From the NCBI RefSeq assembly GCF_030499515.1, contig NZ_JASTWJ010000001.1, forward strand, positions 2,391,001 to 2,455,000: a stretch of DNA of 64,000 bases, read 5' to 3'. Every line of letters begins with the position of its first letter. Positions within the stretch are counted from its first letter, which is position 1. The notes beneath the pieces were generated by a model. The model was not told where the DNA came from and did no database searches. It was given only the letters and a program-made list of their open reading frames with translations. Positions 47,295-58,088 of this stretch are shown here, piece after piece. The stretch comes from Streptomyces sp. DT2A-34. Its GTDB lineage: Bacteria; Actinomycetota; Actinomycetes; Streptomycetales; Streptomycetaceae. The position numbers were made by a program, and so were the translations under genes.

Positions 47295-48125
47295 TTATCC
47301 GGCCTGCGGGTCGCCCTTCGTGTACGCGAGGCGCTCCACGGCGCCCGGCTGCCAGTCGTCCTCGATCTTCTTGCCGTTGACGTACAGGTCGATCGCACCC
47401 GCGTCACCGAGGACCAGGTTGATCTTCTCGCTGTCCTGGAAGGTCTTGGAGTCGCCCTGCTTGAGGAGGCCGTCGAAGAGCAGCTTGCCGTTGTGGTCCT
47501 TGGCCGAGATCCAGCTCTTCCCGTCGGGGGCGCTGACCTGGACGGTCACCTTGTCCTGAGGGACGGCGGCGATGGCGCTGTCCGACGGCTTCGGGTCCTT
47601 GGGCTTGTCGGTCTTCGGCGTGGGCGTGATCTTGTCGGCCGTCGGCGTCGAGCCACCTTCCGCGACCGACCACCTGCCGCCCCCTTCATCGCCCTTGAAC
47701 GCGGTGAACCCGACGAACCCGACCACGGCGACGATCGCGGCGACCATGGCCGCGGTCCAGTTGGGCCCGCGCCGCTCGGGGCGAATGCGCTCCGCCTCGA
47801 ACAGGGGGGCCGCCGGGGTCGGCGCCGGTCGTCCGCCGTGCGAGGCGTCGTACTGGGAGAGAAGTGGGGCCGGATCGAGGTGAACGGCCTTGGCCAGGGT
47901 CCTGATGTGGCCTCGGGCGTACACGTCGCCGCCGCAGGCAGCGAAGTTGTCCGCCTCGATGGCGTGCACGATGGCGATGCGGACCCGGGTGGCGTTACTG
48001 ACGTCGTCGACGGTCAGCCCTGCGTCGATGCGCGCCTGCCGGAGGGCACGGCCGATCGAGGGGCGGGCTTCCTCGGACACGTCTTCGAACGGACGCTCGT
48101 CTTCAGGGGAGTTGCCGATGGACAC
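47295..48125 (-). CDS. RodZ-like helix-turn-helix membrane protein
   Basis: 276 residues from ATG at 48125. An N-terminal Xre-type HTH ([19 protein letters not shown]) is followed by a basic linker, one transmembrane helix ([16 protein letters not shown]) and an extracellular DUF4115 domain ending L-A-Y-T-K-G-D. This is the RodZ layout, involved in cell shape and division machinery. It sits between ftsK and rimO on the minus strand, as in many actinobacteria. Confidence 0.85.
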   Translation of the reverse strand: MSIGNSPEDERPFEDVSEEARPSIGRALRQARIDAGLTVDDVSNATRVRIAIVHAIEADNFAACGGDVYARGHIRTLAKAVHLDPAPLLSQYDASHGGRPAPTPAAPLFEAERIRPERRGPNWTAAMVAAIVAVVGFVGFTAFKGDEGGGRWSVAEGGSTPTADKITPTPKTDKPKDPKPSDSAIAAVPQDKVTVQVSAPDGKSWISAKDHNGKLLFDGLLKQGDSKTFQDSEKINLVLGDAGAIDLYVNGKKIEDDWQPGAVERLAYTKGDPQAG

Positions 48126-48406
48126 GGGGGCGCCTTTCGAGCGTTTAAGCCACCTGTGCTGGAGGTTCAGTCTATGGGGGGTACGAAAGGGTGGGGCAAC
48201 CGGGCGGTAGGACTTTGTACGCCATCGGAATGGCCGGACGCGCCGATGACGGAGTACGAGATTGTCGCGCTTCCCTCAACTTGACGTACGCCGAAGGGGA
48301 ACGGTTGCTCAATGATCCCTTACGGGTGAGTCACAATCGAACATCGACTCATCACCCACCCGTTCGCAAAGCGAGCACTGTGCCCCGTTTCCGCCCCGGA
48401 CTCCCT

Positions 48407-51148
48407 TTAAGCCTCCCCGCGGATCACGGCCAGCACGCCGTCCAGCTCATCAGGTTTCACAAGAACGTCACGAGCCTTGGAACCCTCGCTCGGACCGACG
48501 ATGCCCCGCGACTCCATGAGGTCCATCAACCGCCCGGCCTTGGCGAACCCGACACGCAGCTTGCGCTGCAGCATGGACGTCGACCCGAACTGCGTGGAGA
48601 CCACCAGCTCGGCCGCCTGGCACAGCAGATCGAGGTCGTCGCCGATCTCCTCGTCGATCTCCTTCTTCTGCTTGGTGCCCACGGTGACGTCGTCCCGGAA
48701 GACGGGCGCCATCTGGTCCTTGCAGTGCTGGACGACCGCCGCGACCTCGTCCTCGGTCACGAACGCGCCCTGCATACGCGTGGGCTTGTTGGCGCCCATC
48801 GGCAGGAACAGCCCGTCACCCTTGCCGATCAGCTTCTCGGCGCCGGGCTGGTCGAGGATGACGCGCGAGTCGGCGAGCGACGAGGTGGCGAAGGCCAGCC
48901 GTGAGGGGACGTTCGCCTTGATGAGACCGGTGACGACGTCGACCGACGGCCGCTGCGTGGCGAGCACCAGGTGGATGCCGGCCGCGCGCGCGAGCTGCGT
49001 GATACGCACGATCGCGTCCTCGACGTCGCGCGGGGCGACCATCATGAGGTCGGCGAGCTCGTCGACGATCACCAGCAGGTACGGGTACGGCTGGAGCTCG
49101 CGCTCGCTGCCCTCCGGCGCCTTCACCTTGCCGTTGCGGACGGCCTCGTTGAAGTCGTCGATGTGCCGGTAGCCGTACGCCGCGAGGTCGTCGTACCGAA
49201 GGTCCATCTCCCGTACGACCCACTGGAGCGCCTCGGCGGCCCGCTTCGGGTTGGTGATGATCGGCGTGATCAGGTGCGGGATGCCCTCGTACGCGGTGAG
49301 CTCGACGCGTTTGGGGTCGACCAGCACCATGCGGACGTCCTCCGGGGTCGCTCGCATCATGATCGAAGTGATCAAGCAGTTAATGCACGACGACTTACCG
49401 GAACCGGTCGCACCGGCAACCAGCACATGCGGCATCTTCGCGATGTTGGCCATCACGTAGCCGCCCTCGACGTCCTTGCCGAGCGCGACCAGCATCGGGT
49501 GGTCGTCCTCCGCGGCTGCCGCGAGGCGCAGCACGTCACCGAGATTGACCATCTCGCGGTCGGTGTTGGGGATCTCGATGCCGACCGCGGACTTGCCGGG
49601 GATCGGGCTGATGATCCGCACGTCCGGGCTGGCGACCGCGTACGCGATGTTCTTCGTCAGCGCGGTGATCCGCTCGACCTTCACGGCGGGCCCGAGCTCG
49701 ACCTCGTAGCGCGTGACCGTCGGCCCGCGCGTGAAGCCGGTGACGCGGGCGTCGACCTTGAACTCGGTGAAGACGGTGGTCAGCGACTCGACGATGGCGT
49801 CGTTGGCGGCGCTGCGCGACTTACCGGGACCGCCGCGCTCGAGAAGGTCGAGCGACGGGAGCGAGTACGTGATGTCGCCGGACAACTGGAGCTGTTCGGC
49901 ACGCGGCGGCAGGTCCCGCGTCTCGCCGGGTGCCGCCTTGGTGAGGTCCGGGACCTCGGACTTGGTGAGGTCCGGGACCTCGGTCTTCGGGAGCTTCTCC
50001 TGCTTGGGCCGCGCGGCGGGGACGGGCGTCGGAACCGGGGTGGTCTCCGCGCGGTCGCCCACGCTCACGCCCTGGGTGAGGTCGGCGACGATCGGCGAGG
50101 GCGGCATCCCGTGCATGACGGCGCCGTCGAGCGCGGCAGCGGCTGCCGCCGCGACGTCCACAGCGTCCATGGGACGGTCCATCTCGGGCTGCGGCACCGC
50201 GGAGCGCCTCGGACGGCCGCGACGCCGCGAGAGGGCCTCCTGTTCGGCGCCGTCGGGGTCGTACGCCTCGGGGGGCGGAGTGCGCCTGCGGCTCCGCGCC
50301 GCGGGCAGCGCCTCGCGCCACTGGTCGTCGTAGCGCTGCTCGTCCTCGGCGTACTCGTCGCCCTCGTCGGGGTCGGGCAGGATCCCGAGCTTGACGCCCA
50401 ACAGCCGCAGCCGCTGCGGGATGGCGTTCACCGGGGTGGCCGTGACGACCAGCAGCCCGAAGATCGTGAGCAGCACGAGCAGCGGTACGGCGAGGACCTC
50501 GCCCATGGCGTACGTCAGCGGGGTCGCCGCGCCCCAGCCGATGAGCCCGCCCGCGTCCCTTATCGCCTGCATGCCGTCGCTGCGGGCAGGCGAGCCGACG
50601 GCGATGTGGACCTGGCCGAGCACGCCGACGACGAGCGCGGACAGGCCGATGACGATACGGCCGTTGGCCTCGGGCTTCTCGGGGTGCCGGATGAACCGAA
50701 CGGCGATGACCGCGAGCAGTATCGGCACGAGCAGGTCGAGCCGGCCGAACGCGCCGGTAACGATGATCTCGACGAGGTCGCCGACGGGGCCGCGCAGATT
50801 GGACCAGGTGCCGGCCGCGACGATCAGGCCGAGTCCGAGGAGCAACAGCGCGATGCCGTCCTTGCGATGGGCGGGGTCAAGGTTCTTCGCACCCTGCCCT
50901 ATGCCCCGGAACACCGCGCCGACCGCGTGCGCCAGCCCGAGCCAGACGGCGCGCACGAGCCGGTAGATGCCCCCGGTGGGGTTCGGTGCCGGCTTGGGCG
51001 GGGGCGCGGCTTTCTTCGCCGCGGCCTTCTTGGCCGGCGCCTTCTTCGCGGGGGCTTTCTTGGCAGCGGCCTTCTTCGCCGGAGCCTTCGCGGAAGCGGC
51101 CGCCCTCTTCGCGGGCGGCTTCTTGGCTGCGGAGGGACGTGAGGCCAT
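48407..51148 (-). CDS. ftsK: DNA translocase FtsK/SpoIIIE
   Basis: 913 residues from ATG at 51148. The N-terminus is a K-K-A-A-A/P repeat (about residues 8-55), followed by four membrane helices (80-240), a Pro/Glu linker, then the RecA-like motor with Walker A G-A-T-G-S-G-K-S-S and Walker B L-V-I-V-D-E-L-A-D-L-M. The C-terminal gamma domain, S-T-S-M-L-Q-R-K-L-R-V-G, reads oriented chromosome motifs. It pumps chromosomal DNA through the division septum, in Streptomyces during sporulation. The 281-bp gap to the RodZ-like gene has no clear gene. Confidence 0.96.
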   Translation of the reverse strand: MASRPSAAKKPPAKRAAASAKAPAKKAAAKKAPAKKAPAKKAAAKKAAPPPKPAPNPTGGIYRLVRAVWLGLAHAVGAVFRGIGQGAKNLDPAHRKDGIALLLLGLGLIVAAGTWSNLRGPVGDLVEIIVTGAFGRLDLLVPILLAVIAVRFIRHPEKPEANGRIVIGLSALVVGVLGQVHIAVGSPARSDGMQAIRDAGGLIGWGAATPLTYAMGEVLAVPLLVLLTIFGLLVVTATPVNAIPQRLRLLGVKLGILPDPDEGDEYAEDEQRYDDQWREALPAARSRRRTPPPEAYDPDGAEQEALSRRRGRPRRSAVPQPEMDRPMDAVDVAAAAAAALDGAVMHGMPPSPIVADLTQGVSVGDRAETTPVPTPVPAARPKQEKLPKTEVPDLTKSEVPDLTKAAPGETRDLPPRAEQLQLSGDITYSLPSLDLLERGGPGKSRSAANDAIVESLTTVFTEFKVDARVTGFTRGPTVTRYEVELGPAVKVERITALTKNIAYAVASPDVRIISPIPGKSAVGIEIPNTDREMVNLGDVLRLAAAAEDDHPMLVALGKDVEGGYVMANIAKMPHVLVAGATGSGKSSCINCLITSIMMRATPEDVRMVLVDPKRVELTAYEGIPHLITPIITNPKRAAEALQWVVREMDLRYDDLAAYGYRHIDDFNEAVRNGKVKAPEGSERELQPYPYLLVIVDELADLMMVAPRDVEDAIVRITQLARAAGIHLVLATQRPSVDVVTGLIKANVPSRLAFATSSLADSRVILDQPGAEKLIGKGDGLFLPMGANKPTRMQGAFVTEDEVAAVVQHCKDQMAPVFRDDVTVGTKQKKEIDEEIGDDLDLLCQAAELVVSTQFGSTSMLQRKLRVGFAKAGRLMDLMESRGIVGPSEGSKARDVLVKPDELDGVLAVIRGEA

Positions 51149-51309
51149 GGGTGTGAGGTTACCGGTGGAGGAGACAGTGGACACGTGTGCCCACTGCTTC
51201 ACCCGTTCGTGTCGCGCTTGTGGAGGCGGTGAACTGACGCCGGTTCACCGACCGGTAACGCCCAGGGCGGCTCGGCGCCGCTCGCCGGCCAACGGGCGCC
51301 ATCCCGACG

Positions 51310-51993
51310 TCAGTTCTGCGAGGGCACCGAGGACGCGCTGCTCCCGGTACCCGGCTCCAGCGCGTCCAGTGCCCGCCGCAGTCCCGTGAGTTTGCGTTCG
51401 AGATGAGCCGCGGTGGCCACCGCCGCCGCGTCCGCCGACTCGTCGTCAAGCTGCTTGGACAACGCCTCGGCCTGTTCCTCGACCGCGGCGAGCCGCGCCG
51501 ACAGCTCGGCGAGCAGGCCCGCCGGCTCCTTCGCGTCCCCGCCCGCGGCCTTGCCGCCGCCCTCCAACTGGAGCCGCAGCAGTGCCGCCTGCTCACGCAG
51601 CTGGCAGTTCTTCATGTACAGCTCGACGAACACCGAGACCTTCGCCCGCAGCACCCACGGGTCGAACGGCTTGGAGATGTAGTCCACCGCGCCCGCCGCG
51701 TAACCGCGGAAGGTGTGATGCGGGCCGTGGTTGATCGCGGTGAGGAAGATGATCGGGATGTCCCGCGTCCGTTCCCGCCGCTTGATGTGCGCCGCGGTTT
51801 CGAAACCGTCCATTCCCGGCATCTGGACGTCCAGCAGAATGACCGCGAAGTCGTCCGTCAGTAGTGCTTTGAGCGCTTCCTCCCCGGACGATGCCCGCAC
51901 CAGGGTCTGATCGAGCGCAGAGAGGATCGCCTCCAGCGCAAGCAGATTCTCCGGCCGGTCATCGACCAGGAGGATCTTGGCCTTCTGCACCAT
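51310..51993 (-). CDS. response regulator with coiled-coil output region
   Basis: 227 residues from ATG at 51993. Receiver domain 1-125: L-L-V-D-D-R-P, phosphoacceptor Asp in V-I-L-L-D-V-Q-M-P-G-M-D-G, F-L-T-A and K-P-F-D. No DNA-binding domain follows; instead an Ala/Glu/Leu-rich region with heptads (L-L-A-E-L-S-A-R-L-A-A-V-E-E-Q) suggests coiled-coil dimerisation. It is encoded 243 bp after, and on the same strand as, the HAMP kinase and is its likely phosphorelay partner. Confidence 0.85.
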   Translation of the reverse strand: MVQKAKILLVDDRPENLLALEAILSALDQTLVRASSGEEALKALLTDDFAVILLDVQMPGMDGFETAAHIKRRERTRDIPIIFLTAINHGPHHTFRGYAAGAVDYISKPFDPWVLRAKVSVFVELYMKNCQLREQAALLRLQLEGGGKAAGGDAKEPAGLLAELSARLAAVEEQAEALSKQLDDESADAAAVATAAHLERKLTGLRRALDALEPGTGSSASSVPSQN

Positions 51994-52236
51994 GGCCCGC
52001 CCTCCTCGCCCCGGCAGTGCACCGGGCTCCGCCCCAGGGGACGACTCCCTTACGCCGCCCGCCCTCGTGCCGGTCATGGTAGCCGCACCCCGCCTGTCGC
52101 CACACCCTGTCACCGCGATGTCACTGTGCACGTAGCAGAAACGCAGCGGGAGACCAGAAGGTTCCCCCAATCCCGCACTTCTACACGGCTTCGAGCACAC
52201 TGAGTCAGCACTCCGTGTGGACACTGTTGGTTCCTG

Positions 52237-55200
52237 TCACTGTTCCCTCATCCACTGATCCATCACTGCCAGCAGATGATCGGGATCGACCGGCTTCGTC
52301 ACGTAGTCGGAAGCGCCCGACTCGATCGCCTTCTCCCGGTCGCCCTTCATCGCCTTGGCGGTCAGCGCGATGATCGGGAGCCCGGCGAACTGCGGCATCC
52401 TGCGGATCGCCGTGGTCGTCGCGTACCCGTCCATCTCGGGCATCATGATGTCCATCAGGACGACCGCCACGTCGTCGTGCTGCTCCAGGACCTCGATGCC
52501 CTCACGGCCGTTCTCGGCGTACAGCACGGACAGGCCGTGCTGCTCGAGCACGCTGGTCAGCGCGAAGACGTTGCGGATGTCGTCGTCGACGATCAGCACC
52601 TTCTCGCCGCCGAACCGGATGCCCCGGCGCGGCTGCGGCGCCGCGTCCTGCTCAGTCGCCGACCACTGCTCCTGCTGCGCCGGCCGCTGTTCCAGCTCGG
52701 TCGCGGCCCTGCGGCGGCGCCTGAAGAGCGCGGCGGCGCCGTTCTGCGTCTCCCGGTACGACCTCACCTCGGCCGGCGTCACGATCTCCACGTCGGACAG
52801 TTCCGCCAGCTCGGCCGCCGAAGCCACCAGGTCGCCGGCGTCAAGGGCCGGCAGCTGCTGCTGGTAGCCGTGCGGAGGCAGTTCGCTCGGGTGCAGCGGC
52901 AAATACAGCGTGAACGTCGAACCACGTCCCGGCTCGCTTTGCGCGTGGATCTCCCCGCCGAGCAGTTGCGCGATCTCCCGCGAGATGGACAGCCCCAGCC
53001 CCGTACCGCCGTACTTGCGGCTGGTCGTGCCGTCCGCCTGCTTGAACGCCTCGAAGATCACCCGCATCTTGCTGGCCGCGATCCCGATACCGGTGTCGGT
53101 CACGGAGAACGCGATCAGCGGCGCGTCCGCTTCGGTCAGCGAACCGGCCTCCAGCAACTGCTCCCGGATCTTCATCGGTACGTCCGCGCTGGCCGGCCGG
53201 ATGACCAGCTCGACCGAGCCGGAGTCGGTGAACTTCACCGCGTTGGACAGCAGGTTGCGCAGGACCTGCAGGAGCCGCTGCTCGTCGGTGTGCAGCGTGG
53301 CGGGCAGCTCCGGCGAGACCCGTACGGACAGGTCCAGGCCCTTCTCCGCGGTCAGCGGCCGGAAGGTGGCCTCCACGTAGTCGACGAGCTGGACGAGCGC
53401 GATACGCGTCGGGGAGACGTCCATCTTGCCCGCCTCGACCTTCGACAGGTCGAGGATGTCGTTGATCAGCTGGAGCAGGTCGGAGCCGGCGCCGTGGATG
53501 GTCTCGGCGAACTCGACCTGCTTCGGCGAGAGGTTGCCCTCGGCGTTGTCGGCGAGCAGCTTGGCCAGGATCAGCAGCGAGTTGAGCGGCGTACGCAGCT
53601 CGTGCGACATGTTGGCGAGGAACTCGCTCTTGTAGCGCATGGAGACGGCGAGCTGCTCAGCACGCTCCTCCAGGACCTGCCGCGCCTCCTCGATCTCGGT
53701 GTTCTTCACCTCGATGTCGCGGTTCTGCTGGGCCAGCAGCTCGGCCTTCTCCTCCAGTTCGGCGTTGGACGCCTGGAGGGCCTTCTGCCGGTTCTCCAAC
53801 TCCTCCGACCGCTCCCTCAGTTGCTCGGTCAGCTCCTGCGACTGCTTCAGCAGCACCTCGGTCTTGGTGTTGACGGAGATGGTGTTGACGCTGGTCGCGA
53901 TCATCTCGGCGATCTGGTTGAGGAAGTCCTTCTGGATCTGCGTGAACGGCGTGAAGGACGCCAGCTCGATCACGCCGAGCACCTTGCCCTCGAACAGCAC
54001 CGGAAGGACGATCACCTGCGCGGGCGGGGCCTCGCCGAGCCCGGAGGAGATCTTGAGGTAGCCGCTGGGCGCGTTCTCCACCAGGATGGTGCGCTTCTCC
54101 TCGGCGGCGGTCCCGATGAGCGCCTCACCCGGCCGGAAGGACGTCGGCATGGAGCCCATCGAGTAGCCGTACGAACCGAGCATCCGCAGCTCGTACTGGT
54201 CCTCCGCCTCGGCGTTCATGTCCTTGCCGTCGAGGAGTGGCATCGCGACGAAGAACGCGCCGTGCTGCGCGGTCACCACCGGCGTCAGCTCGCTCATGAT
54301 CAGCGAGGCCACGTCCTCCAGGTCGCGGCGGCCCTGCATGAGCGCGGAGATGCGGGCGAGGTTGCCCTTGAGCCAGTCCTGCTCCTTGTTGGCGATCGTG
54401 GTGTCGCGCAGGTTGGCGATCATCTTGTTGATGTAGTCCTGGAGCTCCTGGATCTCGCCGGACGCGTCGACGTCGATCTTCAGGTTCAGGTCGCCTCGGG
54501 TCACCGCGGTCGCCACGCGCGCGATGGCACGCACCTGCCGAGTAAGGTTTCCTGCCATTTCGTTCACGGACTCGGTGAGGTCGCGCCAGGTGCCGTCGAC
54601 GTCACGCACGCGTGCCTGGCCGCCGAGCTGTCCTTCCGTGCCCACCTCGCGGGCGACTCGGGTGACCTCCTCGGCGAAGGACGACAGCTGGTCCACCATC
54701 GTGTTGATCGTCGTCTTGAGCTCGAGGATCTCGCCGCGAGCGTCGATGTCGATCTTCTTGGACAGGTCACCCTTGGCGATGGCGGTCGTGACCAGGGCGA
54801 TGTTGCGCACCTGACCCGTCAGGTTCGAGGCCATCTGGTTCACGGACTCGGTGAGGTCCTTCCACGTGCCCGCCACACCTGGCACATGCGCCTGACCACC
54901 GAGGATGCCGTCCGTGCCCACCTCGCGGGCCACCTTGGTGACCTGGTCGGCGAACGAGCTCAGGGTCTTCACCATCGTGTTGAAGGTGTCGGCGAGCTGC
55001 GCGACCTCACCGCGCGCCTCGATCGTCACCGTCCGCGTCAGGTCACCGTTGGCGACGGCCGCCGCGACCTGGGAGATGTTCCGCACCTGCATGGTCAGGT
55101 TCTTGGCCATCAGGTTGACGTTGCCGCTCAGGTCCTTCCAGATGCCCGTGACACCGGGCACGTGCGCCTGGCCGCCCAGGATGCCCTCGGTACCCACCTC

Positions 55201-57711
55201 ACGGGCCACCCGGGTCACCTGCTCGGCGAAGCTGGACAGCTGGTCCACCATCGTGTTGACGGTCGTGACGAGCTCGAGGATCTCGCCCTTCGCGTCAACG
55301 GTGATCTTCTTCGACAGGTCACCCTTGGCGACCGCGGTCGTGACCTTGGCGATCTGACGCACCTGGATGGTCAGGTTGTTCGCCATGAAGTTCACGGACT
55401 GGGTGAGGTCCTTCCAGGTGCCGGAGACGCCCTGCACCTCGGCCTGACCGCCGAGCTGGCCCTCCGTACCCACCTCACGGGCGACCCTGGTGACCTCCTC
55501 CGCGAACGACGACAGCTGGTCGACCATCGTGTTCAGCGTGTTCTTGAGCTCCAGGATCTCGCCGCGCGCGTCCACGGTGATCTTCTGCGACAGGTCACCT
55601 CGGGCCACCGCGGTGGCGACCTGCGCGATGTTCCGCACCTGGGCCGTAAGGTTTCCTGCCATTCCGTTCACGGAGTCGGTCAGGTCCCGCCACACACCGG
55701 CGACGCCGGGCACCTGCGCCTGACCGCCCAGCCGGCCCTCGGTACCCACCTCGCGCGCCACCCGGGTCACCTGGTCGGCGAAGCCGGAGAGCTGGTCGAC
55801 CATCGTGTTGATGGTGTTCTTCAGCTCCAGGATCTCGCCGCGCGCGTCGACGTCGATCTTCTGGGACAGGTCACCGCGCGCCACCGCTGTGGTGACCTGC
55901 GCGATGTTGCGCACCTGGGCGGTAAGGTTTCCTGCCATTCCGTTGACGGAGTCGGTGAGCTCCTTCCACGTACCGGCCACACCCGGTACGACCGCCTGAC
56001 CTCCCAGCCGGCCCTCCGTCCCCACATCCCGGGCCATGCGCGTCACCTGGTCGGCGAAGCTCGACAGCTGGTCCACCATCGTGTTCACGGTGTTCTTCAG
56101 CTGGAGCATCTCGCCGGAGACGTCCACGGTGACCTTCTGCGACAGATCACCGTTCGCCACCGCCGTCGTGACCTGGGCGATGTTCCTCACCTGTCCGGTG
56201 AGGTTCCGGAACGCCGTGTTGACGGAGTCCGTCAGGTCCTTCCACGTCCCCGCGGCCCCCGGCACCTGCGCCTGACCACCGAGCTCACCCTCGACACCGA
56301 CCTCACGCGCGACACGCGTGACCTCGGAACCGAAGGACGACAGCTGATCGACCATGCCGTTGACGGTGTTCTTCAGCTCGAGCATCTCGCCGGCCACGTC
56401 CACGGTGACCTTCTGCGACAGATCACCGTTGGCCACCGCCGTCGTGACCGCCGCGATGTCCCGCACCTGAATGGTCAGATTCCGGAACACGGTGTTGACG
56501 GAGTCGGTGAGGTCCTTCCACGTCCCCGCCGCGCCCGGCACATTCGCCTGACCGCCCAGCCGTCCCTCGGCGCCGACCTCGTTGGCCACACGCGTGACCT
56601 CGTCCGCGAAGATCCGCAGCGTCTCGGTCATCTGGTTGATCGTGTCCGCGAGCTGCGCGACCTCGCCACGTGCCGACACGGTCACCTTCTGCGACAGGTC
56701 ACCGTTGGCGACCGCCGTGGTCACCTGTGCGATCCCTCGCACCTGCGCCGTCAGGTTGCCGGCCATGAGGTTCACCGAATCGGTGAGGTCCTTCCACACA
56801 CCGGCCACACCCGGCACCTGCGCCTGCCCGCCGAGCTCACCCTCGGTGCCCACCTCGCGCGCGACTCGCGTCACCTCGGAGGAGAACGACGACAGCTGGT
56901 CCACCATCGTGTTGACGGTGTTCTTGAGCTCCAGCATCTCGCCGGCCACATGAACGGTGACCTTCCGGGACAGATCACCCTTGGCGACCGCCGTGGTCAC
57001 CAGCGCGATATCCCTCACCTGGGCAGTCAACCGGTACGCCATCGTGTTGACGGAGTCCGTGAGGTCCTTCCACGAACCCGACATGCCACGCACGCGTGCC
57101 TGCCCGCCGAGCTTGCCCTCGGTACCCACCTCGCTGGCCACACGCGTGACCTCGTCGGTGAAGGTCGACAGCTGATCGACAAGGTTGTTCACAGTCCGCC
57201 CGACCTTGAGGAACTCACCCCGCAGCGGATGCCCGTTCCCGTCCGGCGCCTGCGTCCGCAGCTCCATGCGCGGCGACAGATCACCCTCGGCCACCGCGGA
57301 CAGCACCCGGCCGACCTCGGAGACGGGCCGTACGAGGTCGTCGACCAGGGCGTTGGAGTTGTCGACGGCGGCCGCCCAGGAACCCTCACAGGCGCCCGTC
57401 TCCAGCCGTTCCGTGAGCTTGCCCTCACGGCCCACCATGCGGCGCACTCGCGCCAACTCACCCGTCAAGTGGAGATTACGGTCGGCCACCTCATTGAAAA
57501 CCGCGGCAATCTCGGACATCACGCCGTCCCCGGACACCGTGAGCCGCTTCCGGAAGTTCCCGTCGCGCATCGATACCAGGGCCGCCATCAGCCGGTTCAG
57601 GGCAGCGGTGTCCACCGCAGTGGTCCCGTTGCGCGGCTTGCGCTCGTTCTTCAGGGACTGTCCGCCTTTCGCGCGCGTCTTAGTGCCCCGCGTCGCTGCG
57701 CCAGACTCCAC
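52237..57711 (-). CDS. giant hybrid histidine kinase with multiple HAMP units
   Basis: 1,824 residues from ATG at 57711. After a basic N-terminus without membrane segments, about twelve HAMP units of ~92 residues each carry A-V-A-x-G-D-L-S-x-K and, in ten, the linker G-x-E/D-G-x-L-G-G-Q-A. A GAF domain follows (near 1,130-1,290), a coiled coil, the H-box [10 protein letters not shown] at about 1,368, N- and G-boxes ([14 protein letters not shown]), and a receiver with Asp in L-M-D-I-M-M at about 1,750. It is soluble and resembles group III fungal osmosensors such as Nik1, known also in actinobacteria. It phosphorylates its own receiver and probably the regulator at 51310. Confidence 0.93.
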   Translation of the reverse strand: MESGAATRGTKTRAKGGQSLKNERKPRNGTTAVDTAALNRLMAALVSMRDGNFRKRLTVSGDGVMSEIAAVFNEVADRNLHLTGELARVRRMVGREGKLTERLETGACEGSWAAAVDNSNALVDDLVRPVSEVGRVLSAVAEGDLSPRMELRTQAPDGNGHPLRGEFLKVGRTVNNLVDQLSTFTDEVTRVASEVGTEGKLGGQARVRGMSGSWKDLTDSVNTMAYRLTAQVRDIALVTTAVAKGDLSRKVTVHVAGEMLELKNTVNTMVDQLSSFSSEVTRVAREVGTEGELGGQAQVPGVAGVWKDLTDSVNLMAGNLTAQVRGIAQVTTAVANGDLSQKVTVSARGEVAQLADTINQMTETLRIFADEVTRVANEVGAEGRLGGQANVPGAAGTWKDLTDSVNTVFRNLTIQVRDIAAVTTAVANGDLSQKVTVDVAGEMLELKNTVNGMVDQLSSFGSEVTRVAREVGVEGELGGQAQVPGAAGTWKDLTDSVNTAFRNLTGQVRNIAQVTTAVANGDLSQKVTVDVSGEMLQLKNTVNTMVDQLSSFADQVTRMARDVGTEGRLGGQAVVPGVAGTWKELTDSVNGMAGNLTAQVRNIAQVTTAVARGDLSQKIDVDARGEILELKNTINTMVDQLSGFADQVTRVAREVGTEGRLGGQAQVPGVAGVWRDLTDSVNGMAGNLTAQVRNIAQVATAVARGDLSQKITVDARGEILELKNTLNTMVDQLSSFAEEVTRVAREVGTEGQLGGQAEVQGVSGTWKDLTQSVNFMANNLTIQVRQIAKVTTAVAKGDLSKKITVDAKGEILELVTTVNTMVDQLSSFAEQVTRVAREVGTEGILGGQAHVPGVTGIWKDLSGNVNLMAKNLTMQVRNISQVAAAVANGDLTRTVTIEARGEVAQLADTFNTMVKTLSSFADQVTKVAREVGTDGILGGQAHVPGVAGTWKDLTESVNQMASNLTGQVRNIALVTTAIAKGDLSKKIDIDARGEILELKTTINTMVDQLSSFAEEVTRVAREVGTEGQLGGQARVRDVDGTWRDLTESVNEMAGNLTRQVRAIARVATAVTRGDLNLKIDVDASGEIQELQDYINKMIANLRDTTIANKEQDWLKGNLARISALMQGRRDLEDVASLIMSELTPVVTAQHGAFFVAMPLLDGKDMNAEAEDQYELRMLGSYGYSMGSMPTSFRPGEALIGTAAEEKRTILVENAPSGYLKISSGLGEAPPAQVIVLPVLFEGKVLGVIELASFTPFTQIQKDFLNQIAEMIATSVNTISVNTKTEVLLKQSQELTEQLRERSEELENRQKALQASNAELEEKAELLAQQNRDIEVKNTEIEEARQVLEERAEQLAVSMRYKSEFLANMSHELRTPLNSLLILAKLLADNAEGNLSPKQVEFAETIHGAGSDLLQLINDILDLSKVEAGKMDVSPTRIALVQLVDYVEATFRPLTAEKGLDLSVRVSPELPATLHTDEQRLLQVLRNLLSNAVKFTDSGSVELVIRPASADVPMKIREQLLEAGSLTEADAPLIAFSVTDTGIGIAASKMRVIFEAFKQADGTTSRKYGGTGLGLSISREIAQLLGGEIHAQSEPGRGSTFTLYLPLHPSELPPHGYQQQLPALDAGDLVASAAELAELSDVEIVTPAEVRSYRETQNGAAALFRRRRRAATELEQRPAQQEQWSATEQDAAPQPRRGIRFGGEKVLIVDDDIRNVFALTSVLEQHGLSVLYAENGREGIEVLEQHDDVAVVLMDIMMPEMDGYATTTAIRRMPQFAGLPIIALTAKAMKGDREKAIESGASDYVTKPVDPDHLLAVMDQWMREQ

Positions 57712-57847
57712 TGTGTCCCTCCCGCAGGGGTCGACCGTTACTGCTGTGTTCGGGTTCTACCGCTCGGCGTACCCGTTACTGCTGGGCATTCCTGCCGGAT
57801 ATACCAGGCCACACCACGTGCTGCTGCCCGCAGAACGCGAATGACAC

Positions 57848-57935
57848 TCAGCCTGCCCGGACCTTCACAAGAAGCTTGCCCAGTGTTTCACCCTGCCTGA
57901 ACCCGGCCATAACAGTTCGGCAGCTTCGCACATCG
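57848..57935 (-). pseudogene. possible C-terminal scrap of a quinone/MDR oxidoreductase
   Basis: The minus strand reads M-A-G-F-R-Q-G-E-T-L-G-K-L-L-V-K-V and stops, like the end of NADPH:quinone oxidoreductases (G-K-L-V-V-x-V). Nothing upstream in any frame resembles the rest of such an enzyme. The divergent gap 57712-58088 otherwise contains both promoters, two GTTACTGCTG repeats (about 57736 and 57776) and AAGGT-N5-ACCTT near 57983. Confidence 0.35.
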
Positions 57936-58088
57936 TCCGCACACCGTCCGGACGGAAACACTGCAGACCGGCATCCGCATGGCCGTCGAAGGTAAGTAAC
58001 CTTGCATGCGGCTGTCCAGCCGCGCCGGTCCGTCCGGCCTGGGCGGTAGCAGGAGGAGCACGAGCGGGCATCGGAGGGGCAGCCGGAC

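Noticed and set aside
48337..48350. LexA box candidate TCGAACATCGACTC upstream of the RodZ-like gene
   Set aside because: Only one half-site matches GAAC; the second half does not, and there is no promoter of fitting geometry.
52276..57900. A 1,874-codon plus-strand open frame antisense to the HAMP kinase
   Set aside because: Very high GC leaves antisense frames open. Its composition is His/Arg/Leu/Val repeats mirroring the kinase repeat, with no domain and no ribosome binding site.
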